Assembly (NCBI RefSeq): GCF_019204045.1
Contig: NZ_JAGSPC010000001.1
Location: 1-64,000 of the forward strand
Source of the DNA: Erythrobacter crassostreae
Lineage (GTDB): Bacteria; Pseudomonadota; Alphaproteobacteria; Sphingomonadales; Sphingomonadaceae
Length of the DNA stretch: 64,000 nt
Direction: 5' to 3'
Shown here one piece after another: positions 54,074 through 62,883 of the stretch; positions within the stretch are counted from its first letter, which is position 1; the number at the start of each line of letters is the position of its first letter. The notes below the pieces were generated by a model. It was not told the DNA's origin. It did no database searches and saw only the letters and a program-made list of their open reading frames with translations. The position numbers and the translations under genes are program-made.

Positions 54074-54373
54074 TCATTGGTTCACCGGCTCCAGAGTAGC
54101 GGTGATACTTCCGCCTTCAGCAAGGCATGCGTCGCCCGAACAGCCATCGCTCGCAAAGATCATGGCGTAGGGCCATAGAAAGCTCACGAAAAACGCGCCC
54201 GCCATGCCGTAAACCAGCCCTTCCTGACCAAAGCGCGGCTCAAGAAACTTGGCGACGCCCAGCGCAAGCACAAGGAATACGACAGCATTGATTAGCGCAA
54301 TTTCAAGCGTCGCGACCGTGATGCCTGCTAGTAACGTGAGGCCGAGAAAGAGGGAGCCGATCAGGCGGATCAT
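54074..54373 (-). CDS. small multi-pass membrane protein, unknown function
   Basis: 99 residues from ATG 54373, which overlaps the upstream gene stop by four bases. Three hydrophobic helices (LFLGLTLLAGITVATLEIAL, VVFLVLALGVAKFL, GMAGAFFVSFLWPYAMIF) and a short tail with two cysteines (DGCSGDACLAEGG). Not a known histidine enzyme. It forms a coupled pair with the gene before it. Confidence 0.7.
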   Translation of the reverse strand: MIRLIGSLFLGLTLLAGITVATLEIALINAVVFLVLALGVAKFLEPRFGQEGLVYGMAGAFFVSFLWPYAMIFASDGCSGDACLAEGGSITATLEPVNQ

Positions 54374-54633
54374 ATCTCGACCACTTCCAGAACAACCGTT
54401 TGCGACCCCGCCTCTTGATCGCTCGCCGGCTCTCGTTGGGCAGCCTGCCCTGCGAGCCAAAATAGGCCGAACGCCATGTTGAAGTAGATCACAAGTGCCA
54501 TCCAATATTTCTCAGGGTCGCCTTTTTTCGTTAGCTGCAATTTGCCTATTGCGGTTTTTCCGCGACGCCAGTCGATCACCGTCACGATGATAATAGCGAG
54601 AAATGCAATCAGGGCGACGTCCTCAAGCAGCAT
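54370..54633 (-). CDS. small membrane protein, unknown function
   Basis: 87 residues with two hydrophobic helices (EDVALIAFLAIIIVTVIDW and YWMALVIYFNMAFGLFWLAG) separated by a basic loop. I do not recognise a family. It begins 5 bases after hisA and overlaps the next small membrane gene, so both are inserted into the his unit and probably co-transcribed with it. Confidence 0.72.
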   Translation of the reverse strand: MLLEDVALIAFLAIIIVTVIDWRRGKTAIGKLQLTKKGDPEKYWMALVIYFNMAFGLFWLAGQAAQREPASDQEAGSQTVVLEVVEI

Positions 54634-54638
54634 AGTCT

Positions 54639-55367
54639 CTAAGCCCGCACGCCCATCGCGATCGCAGCAGCCAGATCGAGCTTGCCTTCATACAAAGCGC
54701 GACCAGTAATCACGCCTTCGATGCCTTCATGTGCGTTCAGCGAAAGCACGTGAATGTCATCGATGCCCTTCACACCGCCGCTCGCGATCACGGGGATATC
54801 GACGCGCCGGGCCAGATCAACTGTCGCGTCAATGTTCACGCCTTTCAGCAATCCGTCGCGGCCAATGTCGGTGAACAGCAGAGCGGCTACGCCTGCATCC
54901 TCAAACCGGCGGGCGAGATCGACCACTGGCACATCAGACACTTCGGCCCAGCCCTCGGTCGCGACCATGCCGTCCTTGGCGTCCACCGCTACAACAATGC
55001 CGTCTTCCCATTCCTTCGCCATGTCTTTCACGAATTCGGGGTCTTTGAGCGCTGCCGAGCCCATCACGACGCGCGACACACCAAGTTTGAACCAGCCTTC
55101 GACGCCCGCTCTATCTCGGATACCGCCGCCCAGTTGCACATGGCCGGGAAACGCCTTCACGATGGCCTCGACAGCCTCGCGGTTCTGCGTCGCACCTGCA
55201 AAGCTGCCGTCCAGATCGACCACGTGCAGATGCTCTGATCCCGCTTCGGCAAACATCATCGCCTGCGCAGCGGGATTGTCGCCATAGACAGTAGCGCGGT
55301 CCATATCGCCTTCGGATAGACGCACGACCTGGCCAGCTTTCAGGTCGATGGCCGGAAACACAATCAT
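54639..55367 (-). CDS. hisA: phosphoribosylformimino-AICAR ribotide isomerase
   Basis: 242 residues from ATG 55367, overlapping the hisH stop (ATGA). It isomerises ProFAR to PRFAR. The TIM barrel half-repeats resemble HisF: IVFPAIDLKAGQVVRLSEGD holds one catalytic Asp, and LLFTDIGRDGLLKGVN the other; phosphate sites are GGGIRD and ASGGVK. Confidence 0.97.
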   Translation of the reverse strand: MIVFPAIDLKAGQVVRLSEGDMDRATVYGDNPAAQAMMFAEAGSEHLHVVDLDGSFAGATQNREAVEAIVKAFPGHVQLGGGIRDRAGVEGWFKLGVSRVVMGSAALKDPEFVKDMAKEWEDGIVVAVDAKDGMVATEGWAEVSDVPVVDLARRFEDAGVAALLFTDIGRDGLLKGVNIDATVDLARRVDIPVIASGGVKGIDDIHVLSLNAHEGIEGVITGRALYEGKLDLAAAIAMGVRA

Positions 55368-56002
55368 ACTTTCCACTCCAGAAAGCGGGTTAGGGTCGCA
55401 AGGCCATACGCCTGGCTTTTTTCAGGGTGGAATTGCACACCGAGGATATTGTCACGCGCGACTGCCGCGACAAGGCCTTCGCCGTGATCGGTCATTGCCG
55501 CCACATCCTTCGGATTACTGGCTGAGAAGTGATAGGAATGGAGAAAATAGGCCTCGCCGTCCTCAACCACCGCGTGATCTTTCGCATGCGGCATCAATGC
55601 GACATCGTTCCAGCCCATATGCGGAACTTTGATCGCGGGGTCAGATGGCTCGATCAGGCGAATTTCGCCCGAAATCCAGTCGAGCCCTGCGGTTGAGCCA
55701 TGCTCCAACCCGCGTGTGGCAAGCAATTGCATACCAACGCAGATGCCAAGGAACGGCGCGCCGCCCACGTGAACACGCTCTGTCATCGCCTCAACCATGC
55801 CGTCAATCGCGAGCAGGCCTTCGGCGCAGGCTTTGAACGATCCCACGCCCGGCAGCACGATCCGGTCCGCTGCGCGCACGACCTGAGGGTCGGCAGTAAC
55901 AGAGACATTCGCCCCCACCGCTTCGCCCACGACCTTTAGGGCATTGTGAACCGAATGAAGATTGCCCGCGCCATAATCGATCAAGGCGATGACTTCAGCC
56001 AT
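55364..56002 (-). CDS. hisH: imidazole glycerol phosphate synthase glutaminase subunit
   Basis: 212 residues. Class I glutamine amidotransferase that supplies ammonia to HisF. Motifs: IDYGAGNLHSVHNAL at the start, nucleophile Cys in FLGICVGMQLLA, and catalytic His-Glu in VQFHPEKSQ. It lies between the YciI-like gene and hisA with short overlaps on both sides. Confidence 0.97.
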   Translation of the reverse strand: MAEVIALIDYGAGNLHSVHNALKVVGEAVGANVSVTADPQVVRAADRIVLPGVGSFKACAEGLLAIDGMVEAMTERVHVGGAPFLGICVGMQLLATRGLEHGSTAGLDWISGEIRLIEPSDPAIKVPHMGWNDVALMPHAKDHAVVEDGEAYFLHSYHFSASNPKDVAAMTDHGEGLVAAVARDNILGVQFHPEKSQAYGLATLTRFLEWKV

Positions 56003-56291
56003 TGAATGCCTCTAACCCGGGACCGACAAAACGCGGTGTCCATTCGATCATCTGGCTGTTTGCCACGCCTTTCGTAATGAAAGGATCGCTTGCGGCGAGG
56101 CGCTCGGCCTCTTCGCGGCTTTCTGCGCGAATAAAAATCAGGCCGCCATCGCGCGGTTCTTTCGGCCCCCACGCCATAAAGTGGCCGGAGGCGTGCCCTG
56201 CCTTCAACCAATCCAGATGCGCGCCCAGCAAAGTGTCGATTTGCTCGATCGGCACCGTGTAAGTCAGCGACGCGATAAAGATGCTAGCCAC
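55995..56291 (-). CDS. YciI-family protein
   Basis: 98 residues from GTG 56291, inside the last codons of hisB. The ferredoxin-like YciI fold shows [20 protein letters not shown], the conserved [16 protein letters not shown] and the [16 protein letters not shown] segment with its conserved Asp-Pro. Family function is unclear. It links hisB and hisH, overlapping both, so its production is tied to histidine synthesis. A YciI gene in the his operon recurs in related bacteria, as I recall. Confidence 0.85.
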   Translation of the reverse strand: MASIFIASLTYTVPIEQIDTLLGAHLDWLKAGHASGHFMAWGPKEPRDGGLIFIRAESREEAERLAASDPFITKGVANSQMIEWTPRFVGPGLEAFNG

Positions 56292-56898
56292 CAAGCTGCC
56301 CCTTCGTACTCGGAATAGCGCCGCCTTTGCGCGGATCGCGTTCAACCGCGGTGCGCATGGCGCGGGCAAAGCCTTTATACAGGCTCTCGCAAATGTGGTG
56401 GTTGTTGGTGCCGTAAAGCAGCTCGCAATGCAGCGTCAGTCCGGCGCTTTGCGAGACAGAGTGGAACCAGTGCTCGATCAGTTCGGTGTCCCATTCGCCC
56501 AGCCGTTCCTGAGTGAACTTTGCCTTCCAGATGAAAAACGGGCGGCCTGAGATGTCGAGCGCAACGCGGCTCAGTGTTTCGTCCATCGGCGAATAGGCAT
56601 TGCCATAGCGGCCGATACCGGCCTTATCGCCGAGCGCGTCTAAAATCGCCTGACCCAGCGCAATCGCAGAATCCTCGGTCGTGTGGTGCTGGTCCACATG
56701 CAGATCACCCTCAACCTTCATCGTCACATCGATGAGCGAGTGTTTGGAAAATTGTTCGACCATGTGATCGAGAAAACCGATGCCGGTGGAGACATCATAG
56801 GTGCCGCTGCCGTCGAGGTTTACATGTATCGCAATCGATGTTTCGGCGGTCTTACGCTCGACTGAGCCTTTGCGGGGTAAAAGAGGGGTATCAGACAT
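56284..56898 (-). CDS. hisB: imidazoleglycerol-phosphate dehydratase
   Basis: 204 residues from ATG 56898 ([20 protein letters not shown]); monofunctional, without a phosphatase domain. It dehydrates IGP to imidazole acetol phosphate. The two Mn-binding signatures are [16 protein letters not shown] and [19 protein letters not shown]. It is the first gene of the his unit on the minus strand; its promoter lies in the gap to sspB. Confidence 0.97.
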   Translation of the reverse strand: MSDTPLLPRKGSVERKTAETSIAIHVNLDGSGTYDVSTGIGFLDHMVEQFSKHSLIDVTMKVEGDLHVDQHHTTEDSAIALGQAILDALGDKAGIGRYGNAYSPMDETLSRVALDISGRPFFIWKAKFTQERLGEWDTELIEHWFHSVSQSAGLTLHCELLYGTNNHHICESLYKGFARAMRTAVERDPRKGGAIPSTKGQLGG

Positions 56899-57036
56899 GC
56901 GATGCGCTATAAGCGGGTGAGCCGCGAGTGCAAGATGCCCGAATGCCGCGAATTGCACGCTGCGCGCCTGATTTTACGCATCAATATCGGTAATTGCTTG
57001 ACCCGCGCGGCGCGTCTCGCCACGACTCTGTTCACT

Positions 57037-57537
57037 ATGAATGATGAGACACCCGATAGCCTGATCCCATATGACGAGATCGTTCAGGAGGCATTGCGCG
57101 CCGTGGTAGGCCGCGTGATTGGCGAAATTGTGGAGGGTGGCAGCGAGCTGCCCGGCAATCATCATTTCTACATCACATTCAAAACCGAAGCGCCCGGCGT
57201 TTCGATCCCGCCGCATCTGAAAGAGCGTTTTCCGGACGAGATGACGATTGTGCTTCAGAACAAGTTCTGGGATCTTGAAGTACGCGAAGATGGGTTTGGC
57301 GTGGGCCTTTCCTTCAACCAGATCCCTGCCAAGCTATCGATCCCGTTCGCGGCGATAACAGCCTTTGTGGATCCGGCAGTTGATTTCGGCCTCCAGTTTC
57401 AAGCATCGGGCAGCGACGCCGCACCCGAGACACATGAAATCGCCGAGAATGACGGGTCTGAAGGCGGCGAGCCAGCTGCGCCTCCGGCCGATGACGGATC
57501 AAACGTCGTCACGGTCGATTTCGGTAAAAAGAAATAG
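57037..57537 (+). CDS. sspB: ClpXP adaptor SspB (alphaproteobacterial type)
   Basis: 166 residues from ATG 57037; upstream in-frame codons overlap the hisB promoter region. SspB tethers ssrA-tagged and other substrates to ClpX. The core is SELPGNHHFYITFKTEAPGV, FPDEMTIVLQNKFWDLEV, and LSFNQIPAKLSIPFAAITAF, followed by a flexible acidic linker. The C-terminal VVTVDFGKKK corresponds to the ClpX-binding tail. Divergent from hisB. Confidence 0.93.
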   Translation: MNDETPDSLIPYDEIVQEALRAVVGRVIGEIVEGGSELPGNHHFYITFKTEAPGVSIPPHLKERFPDEMTIVLQNKFWDLEVREDGFGVGLSFNQIPAKLSIPFAAITAFVDPAVDFGLQFQASGSDAAPETHEIAENDGSEGGEPAAPPADDGSNVVTVDFGKKK

Positions 57538-57602
57538 GCGCATCGCCCTTTTTGACGGCGCGGTTCGGATCATATCGCGGCCACAAGTGTTGATCTGATA
57601 CC

Positions 57603-57983
57603 ATGAGCAAATCCGAAGTCACTAGAACCACAGCCGAGCCTGCCACTGACACAAGGCGGACGTCATCGCTGAACATCCCGAGCACCAATCCGGCAACCAA
57701 CCTTTTGATCGCCGATATCGTAGTGCGCGGCGTCTCGTCCCTGTTCCGTAAGGGAGTCGAGAAACGGGTGGTCGAGAAATCCTCGGAAACAGCCGAGCAA
57801 GCGCGCCAAGTTCTGGATGGGCGCGGAATTCTGACGACGCTGGGATTGTACGGAGCAAGCAAACTGGCGACGCGCTCTCCGATGGGGCTGGGCATTGTTG
57901 CCGGAGGCCTGGTGCTCAAAACGCTGTATGATCGCGGAAAGACGCGTCAGAAGCGGCTCCGCGAAAACGGATCGCGCGACTAG
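57603..57983 (+). CDS. small protein, unknown function
   Basis: 126 residues. Charged N-terminus, a central helical part (LIADIVVRGVSSLFRKGVEK, then VVEKSSETAEQARQVL) and a small-residue-rich segment (LYGASKLATRSPMGLGIVAG) that may sit in or on the membrane, ending in basic residues. I do not recognise a family. Conserved-looking codon use and its place between sspB and gmk support a real gene. CCACAAGTGTTG at 57581 is a chance near match to the regulon dyad. Confidence 0.7.
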   Translation: MSKSEVTRTTAEPATDTRRTSSLNIPSTNPATNLLIADIVVRGVSSLFRKGVEKRVVEKSSETAEQARQVLDGRGILTTLGLYGASKLATRSPMGLGIVAGGLVLKTLYDRGKTRQKRLRENGSRD

Positions 57984-58039
57984 CCTGTCAGATCGCACGC
58001 GCCCTTGATTTTTGGGCGCAGTTCGCGGCAGAGGGGCCC

Positions 58040-58684
58040 ATGGGCGACTTCCAATCCACTGACAAACTCGCGCGGCGCGGCCTGCTGTTCATTCTTTCCT
58101 CTCCATCGGGGGCCGGAAAGACCACGCTTTCCCAAATGCTGCTGAAAGCCGATGAAGAGATCAAGTTGTCGGTATCCGCGACAACGCGCCCTCCCCGCCC
58201 GGGTGAGCAAGACGGCGTGCATTACCACTTTGTGTCTGACGCGCAGTTTGACCGGATGGTGGAGGAAGACGATTTCTACGAATGGGCGCACGTCTTCAAT
58301 CACCGCTATGGCACGCCCAAAGGCGCCATCCGCGAGGCTTTGAAAGACGGGCAGGATTTCCTGTTCGATATCGATTGGCAGGGAACGCAGCAGCTTAAAC
58401 AGAAGGACGATCAGGACGTCGTTACCGTTTTCGTCCTGCCGCCCAGCCTGGACGAGCTGCGCCGCAGGCTCGAAAGCCGCGCGCAGGACAGCAGCGATGT
58501 GATCGATGACCGGATGGAGCGCGCCCGCGCGGAAATCAGCCACTGGGCCGAATATGACTACGTCGTGGTCAATGACAGCGTCGATGAATGTTTCGACCGG
58601 GTGCGCGAGGTGCTGGATGCAGAACGCATGAAACGCACGCGGCAGACAGGTCTAATCCCGTTTGTGCGGGAATTGATGGGATAA
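58040..58684 (+). CDS. gmk: guanylate kinase
   Basis: 214 residues, normal size. It phosphorylates GMP to GDP. The P-loop is SSPSGAGKTTLSQML; GMP-binding motifs include SATTRPPRPGEQDGVHYHFV and FLFDIDWQGTQQL; the lid carries RLESRAQDSSDVIDDRM. The usual rpoZ does not follow; instead a carrier gene does. Confidence 0.97.
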   Translation: MGDFQSTDKLARRGLLFILSSPSGAGKTTLSQMLLKADEEIKLSVSATTRPPRPGEQDGVHYHFVSDAQFDRMVEEDDFYEWAHVFNHRYGTPKGAIREALKDGQDFLFDIDWQGTQQLKQKDDQDVVTVFVLPPSLDELRRRLESRAQDSSDVIDDRMERARAEISHWAEYDYVVVNDSVDECFDRVREVLDAERMKRTRQTGLIPFVRELMG

Positions 58685-58736
58685 CCATTCGGCGCGCAAG
58701 GCGCGGCGAATGCAAACAGAAGAGCTGGGGGAAAGC

Positions 58737-59993
58737 ATGGAAAGTCAGGCACCGTCGAAGTGGAAGACGACGCTCGCGCTGTTCCTCCCCGGTATTTTCC
58801 TGCTCGGATTCAACATCGGCACGGGCAGCGTCACGACCATGGCCACTGCCGGTGCCAATTACGGCATGACCTTGCTTTGGACCGTGCTGATTTCCTGTGC
58901 GGCGACATATCTGATGATCGCCACCTATGGCCGGTATACTCTGGTGACAGGCGAAACCGCGCTTGAGGCGTTCCGCAAACATATCCATCCGGCGGTCGGC
59001 ATGTTCTTTATCGCCGCGCTAGGCATTGGTGTGTGCGCCAGTGTTATGGGCGTGATGGGCATCGTCGCCGAGATCAGTTTTGAATGGTCAAAGACGTTTA
59101 TCGAAGGCGGCATTGATCCGCTGCTCTGGGCGGCGTTTTTCTGCCTTGTCGCCTATTTCATTTTCTGGAGCGGTCGCACCCAAATTTTCGAGCGCACACT
59201 TGCCGTGATCGTGGCGATCATGGCTGCATGTTTCGTGCTCAATTTCTTCATTTTAATGCCGCCAGTGGCAGATATGGCTGCCGGTCTTGTGCCCTCTGTG
59301 CCGGATGTACCATCGAGCGAAACCGGCCCGCTGCTGCTGATCGCTTCGATGGTCGGCACGACCATATTTTCCGGCCTGTTCATCATTCGAACGACATTGG
59401 TGAAAGAGGCTGGCTGGACGATCAAACACGATAAGCAGCAACGCCGCGACGCCGCTTTTGCCGCGATCATGATGTTCGTAATCAGCGCATCAATCATGGC
59501 TGCGGCGGCGGGCAGTTTGTATGTTCAAGGCGTGGGCCTCGACGGTGCATCACAAATGATCGGCCTGTTGGAACCGCTGGCGGGCCCGCTTGCCGTGTCG
59601 ATCTTTGCGATCGGGATCATTGCTGCGGGCGTATCTTCGCAGTTCCCAAACCTGTTGATGATCCCGTGGTTGCTATGCGATTTTCGCGGCACTCCGCGCG
59701 ATATGACGCTGTGGAAGTACCGCCTGTTTGTCGGCGCGATCTCGCTGCTCGGTCTGGTTGTACCGCTTTTTGATGCGCGGCCAGTCTTTGTTCTGATCCT
59801 GTCTCAGGCTTTCAACGTCGTGCTGTTGCCGGTGACCGTCGGTTGCATCATCTACCTTGGCAATCGAGCCGATCTGATGGGTAAGTATCGCAATTCCGTG
59901 CTCACCAATATCGGATTGGCCGGGCTGTTCCTGTTTTCATTGCTAACCGGCTATATGGGTTTCCAAGGCCTGATGGGCATGCTGTCCGCTTAA
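58737..59993 (+). CDS. Nramp-related membrane carrier lacking metal-ligand motifs
   Basis: 418 residues from ATG 58737, preceded by GGGGGAA. About eleven membrane helices aligned with the Nramp/MntH fold. The metal-binding motifs of true Nramps are changed: the DPGN of helix 1 reads GTGS (in GFNIGTGSVTTMATAGANYG), and the MPH of helix 6 reads FSG (in GTTIFSGLFII). A charged pair otherwise conserved in loops remains. Hence metal transport is doubtful. Together with uxuA 16 bases downstream, uptake of a hexuronate or related acid is conceivable. Confidence 0.75.
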   Translation: MESQAPSKWKTTLALFLPGIFLLGFNIGTGSVTTMATAGANYGMTLLWTVLISCAATYLMIATYGRYTLVTGETALEAFRKHIHPAVGMFFIAALGIGVCASVMGVMGIVAEISFEWSKTFIEGGIDPLLWAAFFCLVAYFIFWSGRTQIFERTLAVIVAIMAACFVLNFFILMPPVADMAAGLVPSVPDVPSSETGPLLLIASMVGTTIFSGLFIIRTTLVKEAGWTIKHDKQQRRDAAFAAIMMFVISASIMAAAAGSLYVQGVGLDGASQMIGLLEPLAGPLAVSIFAIGIIAAGVSSQFPNLLMIPWLLCDFRGTPRDMTLWKYRLFVGAISLLGLVVPLFDARPVFVLILSQAFNVVLLPVTVGCIIYLGNRADLMGKYRNSVLTNIGLAGLFLFSLLTGYMGFQGLMGMLSA

Positions 59994-60009
59994 GGAAAGG
60001 CACGAGCGA

Positions 60010-61191
60010 ATGCGCGAATCCTGGCGATGGTTTGGTCCTGACGACCCGGTTTCCCTTGCGGAAATTCGTCAAACCGGCGCGACTGATATCGTCAGCGCCT
60101 TGCACCATATCCCGATTGGCGAAGTTTGGCCGCGTGATCAAATTGCCGCGCACCGTGCATTGATAGAAAGCGGCAACGTCGCGGGCTCTCAGCTGCGCTG
60201 GACCGTGGTGGAAAGCATCCCTGTGCATGACGACATCAAACTCGCCGTTGGCGGGCATGAGGCTTACGTTGACGCGTGGATCGAAAGCATGGCGAACCTC
60301 GCTGCAGAGGGCGTGAAAACTATCTGCTACAATTTCATGCCGGTGATCGATTGGACGCGTACCGACCTAAAGTACCAATTGCCCAGCGGTGCATTCGCTT
60401 TGCGGTTCGATCAGGACCGCTTTGCCGCGTTCGACCTATTTGTCCTAGCGCGCGATGGAGCCGAAGCGGATTACAGCGACGCGGAGTTTGCCCGCGCAAA
60501 ATCAGCCTATGATGCCTTGCCATCAGGCGAGATTGCGGCTCTCACAAAGACAATTATCGCCGGATTGCCGGGCAAGATGACGGAAGCCTACTCACTGGAG
60601 GATTTTCGCGGCGCTCTGGCGCGATATGCCGGTATCGATCACGATCACTTGCGCGCCAATCTGATCGGGTTTCTGGAGCGGGTGCTGCCCGCCGCGGAGA
60701 AGCTGGATGTGATGCTGGCGATCCATCCGGACGATCCGCCTTGGGATATGTTCGGCCTGCCCCGCGTGATCTGTACGCCCGATGATCTCGATAAGCTTTT
60801 CACCGCCGCGCCCAGCCCTTGCAACGGCATGACGCTGTGCGTGGGCACCTATGGCAGCCGCCCGGACAATGACTTGCCGCAAATGGCGCGCGATTACCGT
60901 GAACGCATTCACTTCGCCCACCTGCGCGGCGTAACCCGTGATCCCAGCGAGCAGCGGTCTTTCATCGAAGCCAGCCATCTGGACAGCGACATCGACATGG
61001 TTCGCGTGATCCGCAACTTGCTCGAAAACGAAGGCGTTACGCAGCGCGAAATCTTCATCCGGCCCGATCACGGCCATTTGATGATGGGCGATGTCAGCCG
61101 CACGTCCAACCCAGGCTATTCGGCAATCGGCCGCATGAAAGGCCTCGCCGAGATTCGCGGTGTCATACGGGCGGTTTCCGAGGTTGGGTAA
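60010..61191 (+). CDS. uxuA: mannonate dehydratase
   Basis: 393 residues, family size. It dehydrates D-mannonate to 2-keto-3-deoxygluconate in glucuronate breakdown; the enzyme uses a divalent metal. Motifs: SWRWFGPDDPVSLAEIRQTG, a metal region with ICYNFMPVIDWTRTDL, DVMLAIHPDDPPWDMFGLPR, CVGTYGSRPDND, FAHLRGVTRD and IRPDHGHLMMGD. It follows the Nramp-related carrier closely, so they form one unit. No other uronate genes lie nearby. Confidence 0.95.
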   Translation: MRESWRWFGPDDPVSLAEIRQTGATDIVSALHHIPIGEVWPRDQIAAHRALIESGNVAGSQLRWTVVESIPVHDDIKLAVGGHEAYVDAWIESMANLAAEGVKTICYNFMPVIDWTRTDLKYQLPSGAFALRFDQDRFAAFDLFVLARDGAEADYSDAEFARAKSAYDALPSGEIAALTKTIIAGLPGKMTEAYSLEDFRGALARYAGIDHDHLRANLIGFLERVLPAAEKLDVMLAIHPDDPPWDMFGLPRVICTPDDLDKLFTAAPSPCNGMTLCVGTYGSRPDNDLPQMARDYRERIHFAHLRGVTRDPSEQRSFIEASHLDSDIDMVRVIRNLLENEGVTQREIFIRPDHGHLMMGDVSRTSNPGYSAIGRMKGLAEIRGVIRAVSEVG

Positions 61192-61291
61192 GACGGTTGA
61201 GCGAAACCCATCCATGTTCTTGCCCTGAATTCACACGAAAGAAATGTGAAGAGGCCTAGGTCTTGGCAACAACCGATCAAGGAACCCTACA

Positions 61292-61708
61292 ATGCACTTT
61301 CAGCAATTTTTGGTCAGAGCCGCTCTTCCGATCGTTTTGGCCAGCACAGGCGTATCGGCGGCAGCGTGCCAGGGTATTCAGTTTGAAACGATCACCACTA
61401 TCGCGTCACCTTCTCCTCAAACCGATATCGGCGAAGGCAAAGTGCAACTGAAAATTCGGGTGAGCGAGCAGCAATTCAAGAAAAACGTCGAGAACCGCGC
61501 TTATATCGAAGCCGATATTGTTTCGGGCGGTTCCTCTAAACAGGTGCAGATCAAGCTGCCCATGGTGACCAGTTGTGGCAGCGTCAGCCAGCCCGGTGTC
61601 GGTGTCCACTATGTGGTTGGACAATACACCAAAGAGAAAATTGGGGACGCCAAAAAGCTCGTCTTCCTGCCGAAGTACCAGACCCGCAAGCGGCAATTCC
61701 TGCGGTAA
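61292..61708 (+). CDS. secreted protein, unknown function
   Basis: 138 residues. Signal peptide about 1-25 (ALPIVLASTGVSAAACQ; Cys near the cleavage site might allow lipidation). The mature part is beta-rich (KVQLKIRVSEQQFKKNVENR) with one more Cys in VTSCGSV. AAGGAA precedes the ATG. I do not recognise a family. A strong terminator follows about 220 bases later with nothing recognisable between. Confidence 0.65.
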   Translation: MHFQQFLVRAALPIVLASTGVSAAACQGIQFETITTIASPSPQTDIGEGKVQLKIRVSEQQFKKNVENRAYIEADIVSGGSSKQVQIKLPMVTSCGSVSQPGVGVHYVVGQYTKEKIGDAKKLVFLPKYQTRKRQFLR

Positions 61709-61926
61709 ACGGCGGCTATTTTCCTACAATTGATGAAAAAGCTAATGCGTGGGTGCTCTTTCTCATCGTCGGCTCGCATGCGCCATTACACCAAGAGGCG
61801 CGGAAAGTTGGACATGTGTCATGTGTGTCCTACTTTGTGCTTTTCTCGAAAAATCAGCACTCTAACCCTGTAGGCATCGCATGACATGTTGGAGAATGTG
61901 TCACCCGTTCCCTACAGTAGGTACGC

Positions 61927-61963
61927 ACAAAAAAGCCCGCCGGATTGCTCCAGCGGGCTTTTT
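61927..61963. terminator. bidirectional intrinsic terminator
   Basis: AAAAGCCCGC and GCGGGCTTTT arms around a 12-base loop, with A-runs before and T-runs after. It can end both the plus-strand secreted-protein gene and the minus-strand SDR gene. Confidence 0.92.
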
Positions 61964-61989
61964 AGAACCAGAGTTTCAATGCGGCTTGG

Positions 61990-62796
61990 TTAGCCAGCCG
62001 GATCGTTGAACATGGCTGGCAGGGCCGCGTTCACAACGCCGCCATCGACGGTCACTGTGTCGCCCACCACATAATCGCCTGCGCGGCTGCACAGGTAAAT
62101 TGCGGCGGCGGCCATGTCTTCTTTGGTGCCGACCCGTTTGGACGGGATCATCGCAGCCGATGCGTCCGGCGCGTTTTTCGCGGCCTTGTTCATCTCGCTC
62201 GGGAATGCGCCCGGCGCGATGGACGTGACGATGATATTGTCCTGAATCAGACGCGCAGCCATGCGCCGGGTCAGCTGAATCACGGCGGCTTTCGATGCCT
62301 GATACGGATAGGTCTCCCACGGGTTGATCCGCTGCCCGTCAATGGACGAAACATGGATCACCTTCGCCGGATGGCCCGATTGGCCGCCTGCAACCAGCAG
62401 ATCGTGCAGCTTTTGCGTCAGGAAAAACGGCGTTTTGACGTTCAGATCCATCGTGCGGTGCCAGCCCGCTTCGCTGAATTCGAGGTAAGGCTGACCCCAT
62501 GCTGCGCCCGCATTGTTGATCAGAATGTCGAGCTTTTCTTCGCGCTTCGCCATTTCATCGGCGAGCGCCTGCATACCGTCCATCTGGCTGAGATCGGCAG
62601 GAATACCGATGACTTTATCCTCACCGAATTCAGCAATGGTTTCCTGCATCTGCTCGACCTTACGAGCCGAAATATAGACCCGTGCGCAGCCTGCGGCGAG
62701 CAAGCCTTCGACGAACATCTTGCCGATCCCGCGCGATCCGCCGGTGACAAGTGCAACGCGGCCATCAAGACCGAATAGTGATTGAATATCCATCAT
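61990..62796 (-). CDS. short-chain dehydrogenase/reductase
   Basis: 268 residues. Rossmann motif TGGSRGIGK, NNAGAAWG, and an intact catalytic set: Ser in HVSSIDG, then YPYQASK. It ends with GDTVTVDGGVVNAALPAMF. The GGAGAAA SD serves the double ATG. Close to classical SDRs acting on hydroxyacyl or ketone substrates; the adjoining acyl-CoA dehydrogenase hints at fatty-acid or lipid metabolism. Confidence 0.93.
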   Translation of the reverse strand: MMDIQSLFGLDGRVALVTGGSRGIGKMFVEGLLAAGCARVYISARKVEQMQETIAEFGEDKVIGIPADLSQMDGMQALADEMAKREEKLDILINNAGAAWGQPYLEFSEAGWHRTMDLNVKTPFFLTQKLHDLLVAGGQSGHPAKVIHVSSIDGQRINPWETYPYQASKAAVIQLTRRMAARLIQDNIIVTSIAPGAFPSEMNKAAKNAPDASAAMIPSKRVGTKEDMAAAAIYLCSRAGDYVVGDTVTVDGGVVNAALPAMFNDPAG

Positions 62797-62816
62797 TTTG
62801 AATTTCTCCGTTCACC

Positions 62817-62867
62817 CTGAGCCTGTCGAAGGGTGTTGGCGCTTGGTTCGTACTTCGACAGGCTCAG
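62817..62867. repeat. inverted repeat of the CTGAGCCTGTCGAAG type
   Basis: CTGAGCCTGTCGAAG at 62817-62831 and its exact complement at 62853-62867 flank 21 bases. It lies between the acyl-CoA dehydrogenase stop and the SDR start. Such TTCGACAGGCTCAG units recur between genes in many proteobacteria, as I recall. Confidence 0.75.
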
Positions 62868-62883
62868 CACGAACGAAAATGGC

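Noticed and set aside
52909-54099. 396-codon frame antisense to hisE and hisF
   Set aside because: It runs through two certain his genes and a repeat; no start signal or family.
57581-57592. CCACAAGTGTTG before the small gene at 57603, one base from the regulon dyad
   Set aside because: It lies only 10 bases before a start codon, far from the island, and about two one-mismatch matches are expected by chance in the window.
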